Positions 9,480-21,600 of a stretch of DNA of 64,000 bases are shown piece after piece. The translations under genes and the position numbers were made by a program. The notes under the pieces are model-generated. The model was not told the DNA's origin, did not search any database, and saw nothing but the letters and a program-made list of their open reading frames with translations. The DNA lies in NCBI GenBank assembly GCA_938002665.1, contig CALLAE010000066.1, positions 1 through 64,000 of the forward strand, in the 5' to 3' direction. The stretch comes from an uncultured Saprospiraceae bacterium (lineage in GTDB: Bacteria > Bacteroidota > Bacteroidia > Chitinophagales > Saprospiraceae). How positions within the stretch are numbered: the first letter of the stretch is position 1; every line of letters starts with the position of its first letter.

Positions 9480-12059
9480 CTATGGCTGCTCTAAGTAAAC
9501 ATCAAAAGCTTTTCTGAGCCTTTCTTCAGAAGTAGAATTTACTATATTTATCATGGTATTAGTAAGAGTATTCAGCGCCAAAGTCGCTTTCTTATCATCG
9601 ACTGATTTTTTCTTCAGCACACTTATCATAGTTTCTATAGTGTTAGTACAAGAGTACTTTTTAAAGTAAGTATTACTCTCTTCTAGGGCCATACTCTTAA
9701 GCACTTTGCTCGTCTCTACCATTCTTTCAGGCGCAGCAATCTTGGCTAATTTTCCATACTGTGCCATATAATTGAAAAAAGAAAACATGTTAACATCAGA
9801 AATATTTTTCTCAAAATAATCTAGATACTTAGGATCTTTAGAATCAGCAAGAATATCACCTATCGGCGCAAGCAATGGCTGGTGGTAATCCTTAATCAGC
9901 TCTTCTGCTAGTGCCAGTCCTTGCTTTGGATTTTTTCTATTCACTATATCTAGTGCGGCAGATATGACCTTATAAGACTTATCTTTTTGGACCAGCTCTA
10001 CTGCCAGATCATAAGATCTTAATTTCTTGAGAGCAGCAGTCCTTACACCAGAATCTGCATCCTTTACGGCAAGATCCTTTAGCAGGTCTTCATCTCTCTC
10101 TACCACCAGCGCACCTATCCCCATCAGTCTCATGTCAGAAGATGGACTTTTTATAGCTTCTTTTACAAGATCATTTGCAATGGACTTTCCCTTAATCTTA
10201 TTGAGCGCGATGTACTTATCTTCATACTCATCAGACAATTTGAAGAGCTTAGCATACTCCTCATCCGATCTCTTTTCTCTTGTTGTAGACAAGATATCAT
10301 GTTTCCCATCTAAGACTACCACAGTAGGCAATTCGTCTCCTTCTACTTCTATCTCAAATTGCTGCTCTCTTTTATCCATCCAAAGATTTACATACTCTAC
10401 CTTCCCAGAATCATAATACAGTGCCGCCTCAAAAGGCAACTTAAAAACCGCAACATTATCTTCTTCATCTTGAGTTTGCTCCACATCTATATAGACCCGA
10501 CTTACTTCTGGATCTACTTCATACTCTACTTTTAATTGCGGATGCCCTTTATCATAGAACCATTGGTTAAAGAACCAGTTGAGATCTTCACCAGTCGTAT
10601 CCTCGAAAGCAAGTCGTAGCTCGTGCGCTTCCACATCAGTATACTCATGCTGGGTAAGGTATCTGTTCAGAGAAGCAAAAAACGCCTCATCTCCCACATA
10701 GTTTCTAAGCATGTGCACGATCAGCCCACCCTTATTATAACTATGACCATCGAACATGTCTTCCTTATCATCATAGCCAAAATCTATCAGGTCATGTTTA
10801 CCCCCTCTATCAGAAGTCAAGATATAACCATTCAGATCTTGTAATCTTTTTCTCTCGGCGGCCTCATGTCCATACTTATACTCTTGCCAGAGGTATTCTC
10901 CATAAGTTGCAAAGCCTTCATTAAGTGTAAGATTAGACCAGCTCTCACAAGTAACGAGATCACCAAACCAGTGGTGAATCATCTCATGTGCAACGATATC
11001 ATCATTATTACCATCTAGTAATTCTCTAGAAGTCTTCTGTACAAAATCACCAAATACCACTGCACCTGTGTTCTCCATAGCGCCAGACACATAATCTCTA
11101 CAGACTATCTGAGCATACTTATCCCACGGATAAGGATAGTCAAGAATGTCAGAAAAAAAACTGAGCATCTCTGGAGTATGATTAAAGATGGTAGTCGCAT
11201 GTTCTTTGTAAGGCTCCTCTACGTAATAGAGTAATTCTTTATCCTTCCACTTGCCTTTCACTACAGCATACTCCCCTATCCCTAGCATAAATAGATAAGG
11301 TGCATGTGGCTTCTCTTGTTTCCAATGATCCGTTCTGGTTCCATCACCATTGTTAGAAGAACTAATCAGTAATCCATTAGAAAGGGTATTGAATTTATCA
11401 TCTACTGTCAGTATGACTTCTTGACTACACCTTTCATTAGGCTTGTCTATAGTAGGAAACCATCGGCTATTATTCTCAGTTTCTCCCTGTGTCCATATCT
11501 GCTGTGGCTTAAATTTATTGTTGCTGTCCGGATTTATAAAGAAGAGACCCTTATTGGAGGTGATCGCTTGACTGCCACCAGAGGGACCCTCATTAGGCTT
11601 AGCAGTATAATCAATAGTTACTTTGTATTCTTCATCTCTCTTAAATGGTCTACCTAAGTCTATGTGCAACTTATGATTATCATAATCATAATTCAGGGCT
11701 TTCCCATTCATCTCAATACTATGCACATCAAAATTCTTAGCATCTAAGACTAACTGATCTGTGGTATAAAATACAGGACTCAGTGTCAGCTCTGTCACGC
11801 CTAACACATGCTGCTTAGCCCAATCAAAAGACACTGTTATCTTAGTATGTATGAGATCATGAGTTCTCGTCGCTGATGGTCTGTACACATCTTCTTCATA
11901 TGCTGACTCACCCTTCTTTAAAGGAGGAGCAGTGACGAAAAGTGTATCTAAAGATTCTTCTTCGATCATAACGGAAGAAGTCATAGTATCTTTGGTAGAT
12001 TTACAAGATGAGATCAATAAGAATAGACCAAACAAATAAACCAGATTAACATTTCTCAT
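9480..12059 (-). CDS. M1-family zinc aminopeptidase, lipoprotein
   Basis: 859 residues. A lipoprotein signal ending LFLLISSCKSTKD is followed by the M1 N-terminal beta domain, the exopeptidase motif GAMENTG near residue 330, and the zinc site HEMIHHWFGDL with the third ligand in NEGFATYGEY near residues 357-385. The C-terminal third is alpha-helical and HEAT-like. M1 enzymes remove N-terminal residues from peptides; the lipoprotein signal places this one in the envelope, probably for use of extracellular peptides. It is divergent from the aldose epimerase gene with a 72-base gap that contains a candidate promoter element. Confidence 0.93.
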   Translation of the reverse strand: MRNVNLVYLFGLFLLISSCKSTKDTMTSSVMIEEESLDTLFVTAPPLKKGESAYEEDVYRPSATRTHDLIHTKITVSFDWAKQHVLGVTELTLSPVFYTTDQLVLDAKNFDVHSIEMNGKALNYDYDNHKLHIDLGRPFKRDEEYKVTIDYTAKPNEGPSGGSQAITSNKGLFFINPDSNNKFKPQQIWTQGETENNSRWFPTIDKPNERCSQEVILTVDDKFNTLSNGLLISSSNNGDGTRTDHWKQEKPHAPYLFMLGIGEYAVVKGKWKDKELLYYVEEPYKEHATTIFNHTPEMLSFFSDILDYPYPWDKYAQIVCRDYVSGAMENTGAVVFGDFVQKTSRELLDGNNDDIVAHEMIHHWFGDLVTCESWSNLTLNEGFATYGEYLWQEYKYGHEAAERKRLQDLNGYILTSDRGGKHDLIDFGYDDKEDMFDGHSYNKGGLIVHMLRNYVGDEAFFASLNRYLTQHEYTDVEAHELRLAFEDTTGEDLNWFFNQWFYDKGHPQLKVEYEVDPEVSRVYIDVEQTQDEEDNVAVFKLPFEAALYYDSGKVEYVNLWMDKREQQFEIEVEGDELPTVVVLDGKHDILSTTREKRSDEEYAKLFKLSDEYEDKYIALNKIKGKSIANDLVKEAIKSPSSDMRLMGIGALVVERDEDLLKDLAVKDADSGVRTAALKKLRSYDLAVELVQKDKSYKVISAALDIVNRKNPKQGLALAEELIKDYHQPLLAPIGDILADSKDPKYLDYFEKNISDVNMFSFFNYMAQYGKLAKIAAPERMVETSKVLKSMALEESNTYFKKYSCTNTIETMISVLKKKSVDDKKATLALNTLTNTMINIVNSTSEERLRKAFDVYLEQP

Positions 12060-12077
12060 TATTATACCTTAAGCCTG

Positions 12078-12085
12078 CAAATATA
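12078..12085 (-). promoter_or_regulatory. Candidate -7 element for the M1 aminopeptidase
   Basis: On the minus strand the sequence reads TATATTTG, an exact match to the Bacteroidota -7 consensus TAnnTTTG. It lies about 19 bases before the aminopeptidase start. A good TTG -33 box was not found at the usual spacing, so this rests on the -7 match and position only. Confidence 0.45.
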
Positions 12086-12131
12086 GCTTTATAAGAGGCT
12101 TCACCTTGTCTTATAACTATCAGTTTTAAAA

Positions 12132-13070
12132 ATGTTTCGACTAAAAAAAGAGATACTTGCTAATCAAGAGATTCTGACAATAAATCATGTTAACAGCAAC
12201 AGTGCTTTCAGTATCATAAAATCACTGGGTGCTGCTCTGTTAAAACTAAGGTTAAAAGACAAAAAAACCAGTCAAAATATTCTAAAGTATTGGGACAATG
12301 AGACCACCTTTCTTGCTGATTACAAGAACAGATTTGGAGGTAGTCAGCTCTTCCCTTTTCCTAACAGACTAGCAGCAGGTACTTATTCCACGGCTGGAAA
12401 TTCTTATCGCTTCGATCAAAATGATTTTGGAAGACCGAATGCCCTACATGGCCATCTCTATAACAAGAATTTTGACTTAGAAAGTTGGAATGCTGAGAAG
12501 GGATGCTTGGTTATGAGACATAGTAATGATGGGTCTGACCCTGCCTTCCCATTCAGCTACACGATAAGAAATACATTTACTCTAGCAGAAAATGCTCTAC
12601 AAATAGAGACTAGGATATCTAATGACTCTAATGAAATATTTCCTTTTGGTTACGGATGGCATCCCTATTTCCAAATGGATGACCCTATAAACAATTGCTA
12701 CCTTCAATTGCCTTCCTCAGCCATACTCTTGGTAGATGATAATATGATTCCAACTGGAAAATCTGAGCCCCTTACATCCTTTGTCCAACCAAAAAAAATC
12801 GCTGAACTACAACTAGATAATTGTCTATTAATCGATCAGAGCGAAACCATAGTAAAGCTGATGGATCATGAGAAAAAGCATTGCATCTCACTGGATATCA
12901 GTCAGTTCGATTACTTGCAAGTGTACATCCCTCCTGAGAGAAACTGTATAGCTATAGAGCCACAAACCTGCGCACCAGATGCATTGAATAATGGTAAAGG
13001 CTTGGCATATCTACAAGCCGGAGACTCTGAATTATTCTCATTACAAATCTCTTTCAGCGCCCTAGCTTAA
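12132..13070 (+). CDS. Aldose 1-epimerase family protein
   Basis: 312 residues with no signal peptide. The order of motifs fits the galactose mutarotase fold: NRLAAGTYS near residue 80, NALHGHLYN (catalytic-type His) near 110, FGYGWHPYFQMDD near 175 and the catalytic-Glu region IAIEPQTCAPDALNN near 280. Such enzymes interconvert alpha and beta anomers of hexoses or sugar phosphates in the cytoplasm. The sugar cannot be told from sequence. The gene is divergent from the M1 aminopeptidase and 43 bases upstream of the glutamate-synthase-like gene. Confidence 0.85.
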   Translation: MFRLKKEILANQEILTINHVNSNSAFSIIKSLGAALLKLRLKDKKTSQNILKYWDNETTFLADYKNRFGGSQLFPFPNRLAAGTYSTAGNSYRFDQNDFGRPNALHGHLYNKNFDLESWNAEKGCLVMRHSNDGSDPAFPFSYTIRNTFTLAENALQIETRISNDSNEIFPFGYGWHPYFQMDDPINNCYLQLPSSAILLVDDNMIPTGKSEPLTSFVQPKKIAELQLDNCLLIDQSETIVKLMDHEKKHCISLDISQFDYLQVYIPPERNCIAIEPQTCAPDALNNGKGLAYLQAGDSELFSLQISFSALA

Positions 13071-13113
13071 GAGGAATAACTATCTTTAAGTACAACAACA
13101 AAACAAACGAAAA

Positions 13114-14736
13114 ATGAGAACTGGGTTCATCTTATTGGCAATGATAATAATAGTTGCCCTTTCTGCATTATCATTTTTCATCAGCATGAAGTTTCTTTGG
13201 ATACTGCTTGCACTGGCGCCGATACTTATTATCGGTCTCATGGATGCTTTCCAAACTAAATCCGCCATTAAGAGAAATTTTCCTGTCCTAGGGAGATCAA
13301 GGTTTGTAGCAGAGTGGCTGCGACCTAAAGTGTACCAATACTTCGTAGAGTCAGATACAGATGGTAGACCCTTCTCTCGTCTTTCCAGAAATATCGTCTA
13401 CCAAAGAGCAAAAGGTGTCAATGATACCACCCCTTTCGGTACCCAACTAAAAGTATATGACGAAGGCTATGAATGGATGAACCATAGTATCAGTCCCGTA
13501 GATGCCCATGAGCTAGATGAGCACCCTCGTGTTACTGTAGGCGGACCATATTGTAAGCAACCCTATAGCTGTAGTATTTTTAATGTCTCGGCGATGAGTT
13601 TTGGCTCGCTGAGCAAGAATGCAGTCATGGCTCTAAACGGCGGAGCGGCCATAGGAAAGTTTGCTCATAATACAGGAGAGGGTGGCATCGCCCCTTACCA
13701 TGATAAGTTCGGTGGTGACTTAATCTATCAGGTGGGAACTGGATACTTTGGCTGTAGAACAAAAGATGGGAATTTCTCTCCCGAACTCTTTGCTGAAAGA
13801 TGCAAATCAGACAATGTGAAGATGGTAGAAATAAAGCTGTCACAAGGTGCCAAGCCTGGGCATGGCGGCATACTTCCTGCTAAAAAAGCCACCCCAGAAA
13901 TAGCCAAAATAAGAAATATAGAACCCTATAAATCAGTTCTTTCTCCACCCTTTCACAAGGCCTTCAATACGCCGAAGGGGCTGTTAGAATTTATCCAAAA
14001 ATGTCAAGAACTGTCTGGTGGAAAGCCTATAGGATTCAAGTTATGTGTCGGTCACAAAAGTGAATTCTTAGCTATCTGTAAGGCAATGATAGCTACAGGT
14101 ATCAGACCAGATTTTATTTCGGTAGATGGAGGTGAAGGTGGCACAGGAGCAGCACCGTTAGAATTTAGTAACTCTGTCGGCACACCAGCAAGGGAGGGCC
14201 TTGCTTTTGTGTATAATTCTTTGGTAGGATTTGATCTCAAAAAGGACATCACCTTGATAGCAGCTGGGAGTATCATTTCAGGATTTGATATTTTTAAAGC
14301 GATTGCCTTAGGTGCAGATGCTTGTTACAGTGCTAGAGCTATGATGATGGCGGTAGGTTGCATACAAGCGCTCGAGTGCAATCATAATACTTGTCCCACC
14401 GGTGTCGCTACACAAGACCCCAAGCTTGTAAAAGGGCTGGACGTCACTGATAAAAAAGTCAGGGTGGCTAATTATCATAAAGAAACGGTCAAGTCCTTTG
14501 TGGAACTGATGGCTGCAGCAGGACTAGATCATCCAGATAAGATAAACAGGTCTCAGGTGTATCAAAGAATAGATCAGCATATCTCTAAGAGTTTCTACAA
14601 GCTCTATCCTTACATACCTGAAGGAAGCCTTCTTAATTCTGATTCTTATCCCCGAGGCTGGGCACAATATATGGCCCTTGCTGATCCTGAGAGTTTCAGG
14701 CCAAAATTTGATGTAGTATATATAGAAGAAGACTAG
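13114..14736 (+). CDS. FMN-binding glutamate synthase family protein (membrane-anchored GltB-like domain)
   Basis: 540 residues. Two hydrophobic segments at about residues 1-45 are followed by a domain like the FMN/synthase domain of glutamate synthase: SVDGGEGGTGAAPLEF near 330-345, LIAAGSIISGFD near 385, and a three-cysteine cluster C-x5-C-x4-C inside CIQALECNHNTCPTGVATQ near 415-430, spaced as for the [3Fe-4S] cluster of GltB. The glutaminase domain of true GltB is absent, so ammonia generation from glutamine is not expected. These stand-alone proteins are common in bacteria and their substrate is not settled. Confidence 0.85.
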   Translation: MRTGFILLAMIIIVALSALSFFISMKFLWILLALAPILIIGLMDAFQTKSAIKRNFPVLGRSRFVAEWLRPKVYQYFVESDTDGRPFSRLSRNIVYQRAKGVNDTTPFGTQLKVYDEGYEWMNHSISPVDAHELDEHPRVTVGGPYCKQPYSCSIFNVSAMSFGSLSKNAVMALNGGAAIGKFAHNTGEGGIAPYHDKFGGDLIYQVGTGYFGCRTKDGNFSPELFAERCKSDNVKMVEIKLSQGAKPGHGGILPAKKATPEIAKIRNIEPYKSVLSPPFHKAFNTPKGLLEFIQKCQELSGGKPIGFKLCVGHKSEFLAICKAMIATGIRPDFISVDGGEGGTGAAPLEFSNSVGTPAREGLAFVYNSLVGFDLKKDITLIAAGSIISGFDIFKAIALGADACYSARAMMMAVGCIQALECNHNTCPTGVATQDPKLVKGLDVTDKKVRVANYHKETVKSFVELMAAAGLDHPDKINRSQVYQRIDQHISKSFYKLYPYIPEGSLLNSDSYPRGWAQYMALADPESFRPKFDVVYIEED

Positions 14737-14782
14737 ATAGTCATCAGATTGTTAATTACTTACGTATTATAAAAATATATAA

Positions 14783-14810
14783 TTTGTATGTTAGCTTTTT
14801 AGTACCTTTG
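14783..14810 (+). promoter_or_regulatory. Candidate Bacteroidota promoter of ruvA
   Basis: TTTG at 14783-14786 and TACCTTTG at 14803-14810, separated by 16 bases, fit the phylum's -33/-7 promoter pattern. The ruvA start codon at 14830 is only about 20 bases beyond the -7 box, so the leader would be very short. Confidence 0.6.
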
Positions 14811-14829
14811 CAGGCTCTAAACAAAAGCT

Positions 14830-15420
14830 GTGATTGCATATCTAGAAGGAAAATTAACTTATAAGTCCGCTACTCTCGTACACTTAGATATAGGAGGTAT
14901 GGCCTATGAGGTCAATATCTCACTGAATACCTACACCAGTATAGAACAACTAGACCAGACTAAGTTGTATACTCACCTGATTATCAGGGAGAACGATCAC
15001 TCTATGTATGGTTTTCATACGGCAGATGAAAAGAAACTTTTCTCCATGCTACTTAGTGTAAAAGGTATCGGCCCTAATACAGCAAGGGTTATCTTATCAT
15101 ATATGACTCCCCCAGAGACGAGAGCCGCTATTTTGCATGAAAATATTGCAGCATTTAAGAAAGTAAAAGGTGTGGGTCCTAAGAGTGCTCAGCAAATAAT
15201 ACTGGACCTTAAGAACAAGATTGCCAAAGAAAGTTTGGAAGGAGAAAATATCCCTATTTCTGTGCCTTCTGCCATACGAGAAGAAGCTATTTCAGCGTTA
15301 TTAGCCTTGGGTTTTCCAAGGTCTCAAGTTGGAAAAATGGTAGATGGTGTCCTTTCTAAAGATAGCAGCATTGACCAAGTTGAGATTTTGATAAAAACTG
15401 TACTGAGACAGCTGTCGTAA
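14830..15420 (+). CDS. ruvA: Holliday junction branch migration protein RuvA
   Basis: 196 residues, the normal RuvA length. It starts with the OB-fold motif MIAYLEGKLTYKS, has two helix-hairpin-helix motifs (VKGIGPNTARVIL near 77-90 and VKGVGPKSAQQII near 112-125), and ends in a small C-terminal RuvB-contact domain (ALLALGFPRSQV). RuvA tetramers bind four-way junctions and load the RuvB helicase. The start is GTG at 14830, supported by the conserved N-terminus. The next gene is sprA, 228 bases downstream; I recall ruvA beside sprA in other Bacteroidota such as Flavobacterium johnsoniae. Confidence 0.95.
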   Translation: MIAYLEGKLTYKSATLVHLDIGGMAYEVNISLNTYTSIEQLDQTKLYTHLIIRENDHSMYGFHTADEKKLFSMLLSVKGIGPNTARVILSYMTPPETRAAILHENIAAFKKVKGVGPKSAQQIILDLKNKIAKESLEGENIPISVPSAIREEAISALLALGFPRSQVGKMVDGVLSKDSSIDQVEILIKTVLRQLS

Positions 15421-15648
15421 TTTACTGACAATCAGAGTCTTAGAAAACTTAATTAAAAATACTACCTGTTAAACTTCAGTTCCTTATTAATTCTAACCTG
15501 AAATAGATTCTTACACAAAGAAGTATGCTCACACCTCTTCCCTAGGACAATTAGGAGGAATAGTGATTATAAAAATAACAGATAGGCATATTGATAACGT
15601 TAAAAGTGCTGTTAGATAGACAGCAAATAGCAAGATAGAAGCAAAATA

Positions 15649-18600
15649 ATGGCATTAAAGAGCAAGTTAGCAATCACGATTATTCTGATAAGCGGAATAA
15701 TATTTTGCGGGTTATCGCCAGCATCAGCTTATGGACCCCCAGCTAGTCCAGAAGTAGAAGAGAGGATACAGGAATATGCTGTAGCAGTAGACACTATCCC
15801 ACTCTCTGACAGGTACGGCAATTTCATCAATGATGAGAAATATAACCCTTTCGATATCCTTCCCAAGGATGTAGAACAAAAGGTAGAGTACGACGCAGAT
15901 ACGGACCGATATGTCATCCTAGAAAAAATAGGAAACGAGTATTACAGAACCCCGTCTTCCATGACTTTCAATGAATACTTAGAGTGGAGAGCAAAAAAAC
16001 AAGAACAGCGTTACTTCAGTAAGCTAGCAGGAATAGGAGATCAGTACAAAAGTGCCAGTGGAAGGCTGGACCCCATGTCAAAAGTAGACATAGAAAAAAA
16101 TCTGGTTGACAGACTATTTGGAGGAAATGGTATCACCATAGAACCCCAGGGAAATATAGATCTGAACTTTGGAGCTAGATACTCTACCAATAGAAACCCT
16201 TACATACAGGAAGATCAAAGAACGCAATGGATAGTTCCTGATTTTGGTATGGACATCAAGATGAACGTGGATGGCAAGATAGGAGATAAAATGGATCTTG
16301 GTTTCAACTATGACACCAATGCCACTTTTGATTTCGATAGAAAAATAAAGTTGGCTTATGATTCTGAAAAATGGACAGAAGATGACATACTCAAAAAAGT
16401 AGAGGCGGGAAATGTAAGTCTACCACTAAGAAGTTCTCTCATCCAAGGGGCACAAGAGTTGTTCGGTATAAAAACAGAACTGCAGTTCGGTAGATTACGA
16501 CTGACAGGGATCATGTCACAACAAAGGTCACAGCAAGAAACCTTACAGATAGAAAATGGTGCAACTGTCCAGGAGTTCGTAATAAGACCCGAAGAATACG
16601 ATGAGAACAGACACTTTTTCATCTCTCATTACCACAGAAATTCCTATGAAGAAGCACTTACTAACCTACCTTATATAAATAATAATTTCAGAGTGACCAA
16701 TCTTGAAGTATGGGTCTCTGATGATAGAGCTAATTTTCAGACAGACCAGACGATGATCTGTGCAGTCGCTGACATGGCAGAGCCAGACACTTCAAGATTT
16801 ACTAGTAAATCTTCCGCAGCTATTCAGTTAGAAACTGATCCCCGTGTCATACAAATTACAACAGACACAAAAGGAAGACGTCTCCCTGAAAATAGAGTGA
16901 ACAATATCTACCAAAAACTAACAACTGATACTCAGGTAAAAAGAACCAAAACAGCTAGTTCTAATCTGACTAGTGATTACAAACTGAGGAAAAATATAGA
17001 TTACGAAATATACAGAGGCCGAAAGCTAAACTCAGGAGAATACTATTTCAATCCCGAGCTAGGATTCATCTCACTGAATATCAAGATGCGACCTAACCAA
17101 GTCCTATCTGTTTCTTATGAGTATTTCTATACTAATAATTGTGAAGATGTCTACAAAGTAGGCTCTACCTCTGATGAAGGCTCTGTTTCTAATACAGATA
17201 GAAATGGACAAGTGCAGTCAGAAGGCCTTCTATTTACAAAGCTCCTCAAAGGATCCAGCCAAAGTGTCAATCTACCCACTTGGGATCTGATGATGAAAAA
17301 TGTCTATCCGCTAAGAGCTAACCAGCTAGATCAAGCAGAATTTGACTTTGATATTTTCTACGATGATGATTTTGATCCTAATGCTGCACTAAAAAAATTC
17401 CTTCCTATAGAAGAAGGCGATTTTAGATTTACACCTCTGCTTAATCTTTTTGGCTTAGACAATCTCAACTCTAGAAATGATCCTCAGCCAGATGGTCAGT
17501 TTGATTTTGTGCCAGGGGTAACTGTCGTGCCACAAAACGGAAGTCTTATCTTTCCTGTCTTAGAACCCTTCGGTGAATCACTTTCAAAAGCTATAGATGA
17601 AAAATTAGACGGTCTAGTTCCCCAAAATCAAATAGATTCCTACATAGCTCTATATGCCTATCCAGAACTCTATGATACTTCTATCGTTTCAGCACAACTC
17701 AGACTAGAGCGAAACAAATTCGTAATGAAAGGTCGGATAAAATCCTCTGCAAAGTCCGAGTACTCTCTAGGCGCCTGGAATATTCCACAAGGATCAGTCT
17801 CAGTAAGAGCAGGAAGTGTACAACTAGTAGAAGGTGTACATTTCGAGGTGGACTATGGTATAGGAAGAGTCAGAATCTTAGATCAGTCTATCATCCAGCA
17901 AGGCGTCCCAGTGAACATTTCTTTTGAGGACAACTCCGTCTTTAGTCTACAGCAAAAAAGTATGATGGGCCTCAGAGCCGAATATAAATTCAGCGACAAC
18001 TTCTATATCGGAGGGACAGCCATGAGACTGGCAGAACGACCGTTTACCAATAAAGTAAATCTTGGAGACGACCCTATCAGAAACAAGGTATATGGCCTAG
18101 ACATGGATTATAGTAAAGAAGCACCTTGGGTCACTAAGGTGGTAGACAAGCTGCCATTCTACTCTACAGATAAGCCTTCTAACATCAATTTCTCAGCAGA
18201 GGTAGCTGCCCTAAGACCTGGGCACAACCCTGCCATCAATGGTGTCAATACTGGTTCTGTAGATAGCAAGGGAGGTGTAGTGAGCTTTGACGATTTTGAA
18301 GGTGCAGTAAGTGGCTACCCGCTCAGCTCGCAACCCGATAGGTGGAGCCTAGCTAGTATTCCACAGATACCTCCTAACGAAAATCAGGAAGGTCGATGGC
18401 TAGAGGCCAATGCAGCAGATGCTAGGACCAGTACAATAACAGGTGTTAACAGAGCGAGACTCAGCTGGTACGTGATAGATAGATTTGCTAATGTACCAGA
18501 ACAGATAAAAGAAGCTAATCCATTTACTAGAAGAATAGACCAGCGAGATCTCTTCAATAGAGACTTACCTCTAGGTCAACTGACAGACCTTCTTACTTTC

Positions 18601-21600
18601 GATATGACTTATTACCCTGACGAAAGAGGACCGTATAATTTTGATCTACCGGGTGGAACAGCCTTTTCTGAAGGTATAGATACTTCCAGAAATGATACTG
18701 ATAGATTATATTTAAGCAGTCCAGAAACAAGATGGGCAGGTATACAGCGGTATCTAAATAACAATGACTTCGAAGCCGCTAACTATGAGTTTATAGAATT
18801 CTGGATGCTTAATCCTTTTGATTCACTACCAGCACCATACGAGCAAAGTACAGATGGAGAAGAAGGATTTCTTACTTTCCACTTGGGTAATATTTCTGAG
18901 GACATCCTCCTAGATGATCAGCAGTTCTATGAAAACTCCCTACCTCAAGATGGTGTAGCTGTAGAAGCTTGTCCTACCTCATGGGGAGTCGTACCTCTAG
19001 CTGCCCCCATAAATGATGCCTTTGCAGGTCAAAATTTTGCAGCACAGGACTTAGGTCTCGACGGACTTTCTAATATGGCTGAGTTCGATAAGCACGAAAG
19101 TTATATAAACACTTTACAAAGTGAATTTATTCTACCCCTCGCTGTATCAGAAGACCCAGCAGGCGATGATTATGTGTATTTCAATAATCAGAGATATCAA
19201 AACGAGGATAATCTGCTTGAGAGATATAAATTAAATAATAATCCAGAAGGAAATTCACCCGATATTTCTAATCAACAAGAGTTTCAAAGAGGAAATCCTA
19301 TACCTGACAAAGAAGATCTCAACAATAACAAATCTCTAGACTCTGGTGAAAGTTTCCACGAATACCGTGTAAAATTTAAGAGAGCTCTGGACGACAGGGG
19401 ACGTCCTGTTATAGACTCAACCGCTACAGACTATATCAGAGATATCATACGAGTCACCAATAATTCTGGACATCAAGAAGCATGGTACAGATTCCGTATT
19501 CCACTGAATGATAGTAAAAAAGTAAACGGTATCTCTGGTTTTAGATCTATCCAGTTTATTAGAATCTTAGTCAATGGCTTTCAGACTGTAAAGACATTTA
19601 GAATGGCAGACTTTGAGCTAGTTAGAAATCAGTGGAGGAAATTACCATCTTTTTGTTCTTTAGATGGTGGTGAAGATGATACCAACTTTAGTATAGATGT
19701 TGTAGGTGTACAAGAAAACAGTGACAAACAACCTTTTGGTTATGTATCACCTAGAGGTATTGTGCAGGAACAAACCTTTAGCAATTTTTCAGCTGTCCTA
19801 CAGGATGAGAATGCTTTAGTAATGAGATTCGAGGATCTAGAGGAGTCCTGCGAAGTCAAGATAGGCAAACTCTCAGAGATAGACTTGAGGGTCTTTGAAA
19901 GAATGGAGATGTTTGTCCATGCAGAAGTTTGTAGAACTGATTCCTTAAAAATAGAAGACGAAAGACTAGAGAATAACGATATCTCTACTTTTATCAGGGT
20001 CGGTAAAGATTTTTCTGAACATTACTATGAGTACGAAATCCCGATGACCTTGTCAGATAGTATAGACGCTACTGGCTCAGATAGAATCTGGCCAACTACA
20101 AACAAATTTAACTTTCCTTTGGACCTATTCATCCAAGTGAAAAAACTTAGAAACTTAGCTGGTGGGAACATCAATGAAGAATTTGTTATAACAAGTGATT
20201 CTTTACAAAAACAAAAATTCATTGACCAAGCAAATAAATATGAAAGTATAGATCCTATCATAGATGAAGGAAGAGTGGTCAGACAAGGAGAAGTTGTCCT
20301 AGATACTCTATACTTACCACCAGGCCACAAAATCAGAATAAGGGGTAATCCCAACCTAGGACTGATAAAAGGTGTCGCAGTTGGTGTCAGAAATAATGAT
20401 GAAGATAAACATACACATTGTGGTGAAGTATGGATTAACGAGCTCAGACTCGCTGGACTACAAGAAAGAGGCGGCGTAGCAGGACTGGCGAGACTAGATA
20501 TTCAGCTAGCAGATCTAGGAAGTGTAACTGCTTCTGCTGGTTATAGCAGTATAGGCTGGGGTGCGCTAGACCAAAAAGTAAACGAAAGAGCAAAGGAAGA
20601 ACTTATAGAGTACGACATAGCCACTAACCTACAGCTAGGGAAATTCTTTCCAGAAAACTGGGGCATACAATTGCCTTTCTATGGCCAGTACGCTAAAGAA
20701 GTGGTCAATCCTGAATTTGATTCTTATGACTACGATATTACCGTAAAGGATGAGTTCGACCTTAGACAAGATAGTTCGCAAGTAAGTAGAGATGGTATCT
20801 CGCAAAGAAATCAGCAAGTAACCACCATCAAAACTTTCAACTTCACTAATGTCCGTAAAGAAAAGGTATCTAAAAGAACACGACCTAAAAAAGCAGATAG
20901 AGGAAAACTGAATAATCCACTATCTTCTAATAAACCGAAACAAGAGAAACAGAAAAAACCGATGCCATGGGATATATCTAACTTCAGTGCTAGTTATGCC
21001 TATAGCAAAACCACATATAGAGATTTTCTCCTAGCGGCGGATGATGTGACAGACCAGTTCCTAGGTCTAGACTACAGCTACTCTAGAAGAGGATCAGGCA
21101 TAACACCGTTTAAGAAACTAGTAAAGTCCAAAGCACTAAAAATTATCAAGGAATTTAATTTCAATCCTGTTCCTAATAGTTTCACCTTCAATTCTTCTAT
21201 TAACAGATACGTAGCAGTAAGAAGATTCAGATTACCTGAGACGCCTGTCTTTGAGTTTGATGATAGAAGTTTTGACTGGACGAGGACTTATGATCTTAAC
21301 TGGAATCTGACCAAAGCGCTCAAGTTAAATTTCTCTGCTAACAATGTCTCATACATAGATGAAGTCAGACAAGTAGGAATTGCAGAGAACTTAGAAGATA
21401 GGGATTATAAAGCTTTTATAGATAACGGAAATGGCCTAGAGCTAGAGACAGTTAATGCTGACGTCGCTAATAATCCAAATTATGTAAAAGATTACTGGAG
21501 AAATAATCTGAGAAATGGTGGTCGTAACACCAACTATGATCACAATATCTCTGTCAACTATACCCTGCCTACTAAACTGATTCCATATATGGACTGGATA

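Noticed and set aside
15563-15619. 18-codon GTG frame after a perfect AGGAGG ahead of sprA
   Set aside because: The site looks like a leader peptide with a strong Shine-Dalgarno box, but this phylum seldom relies on such boxes and there is no attenuator-like structure or codon run; kept only as a note.
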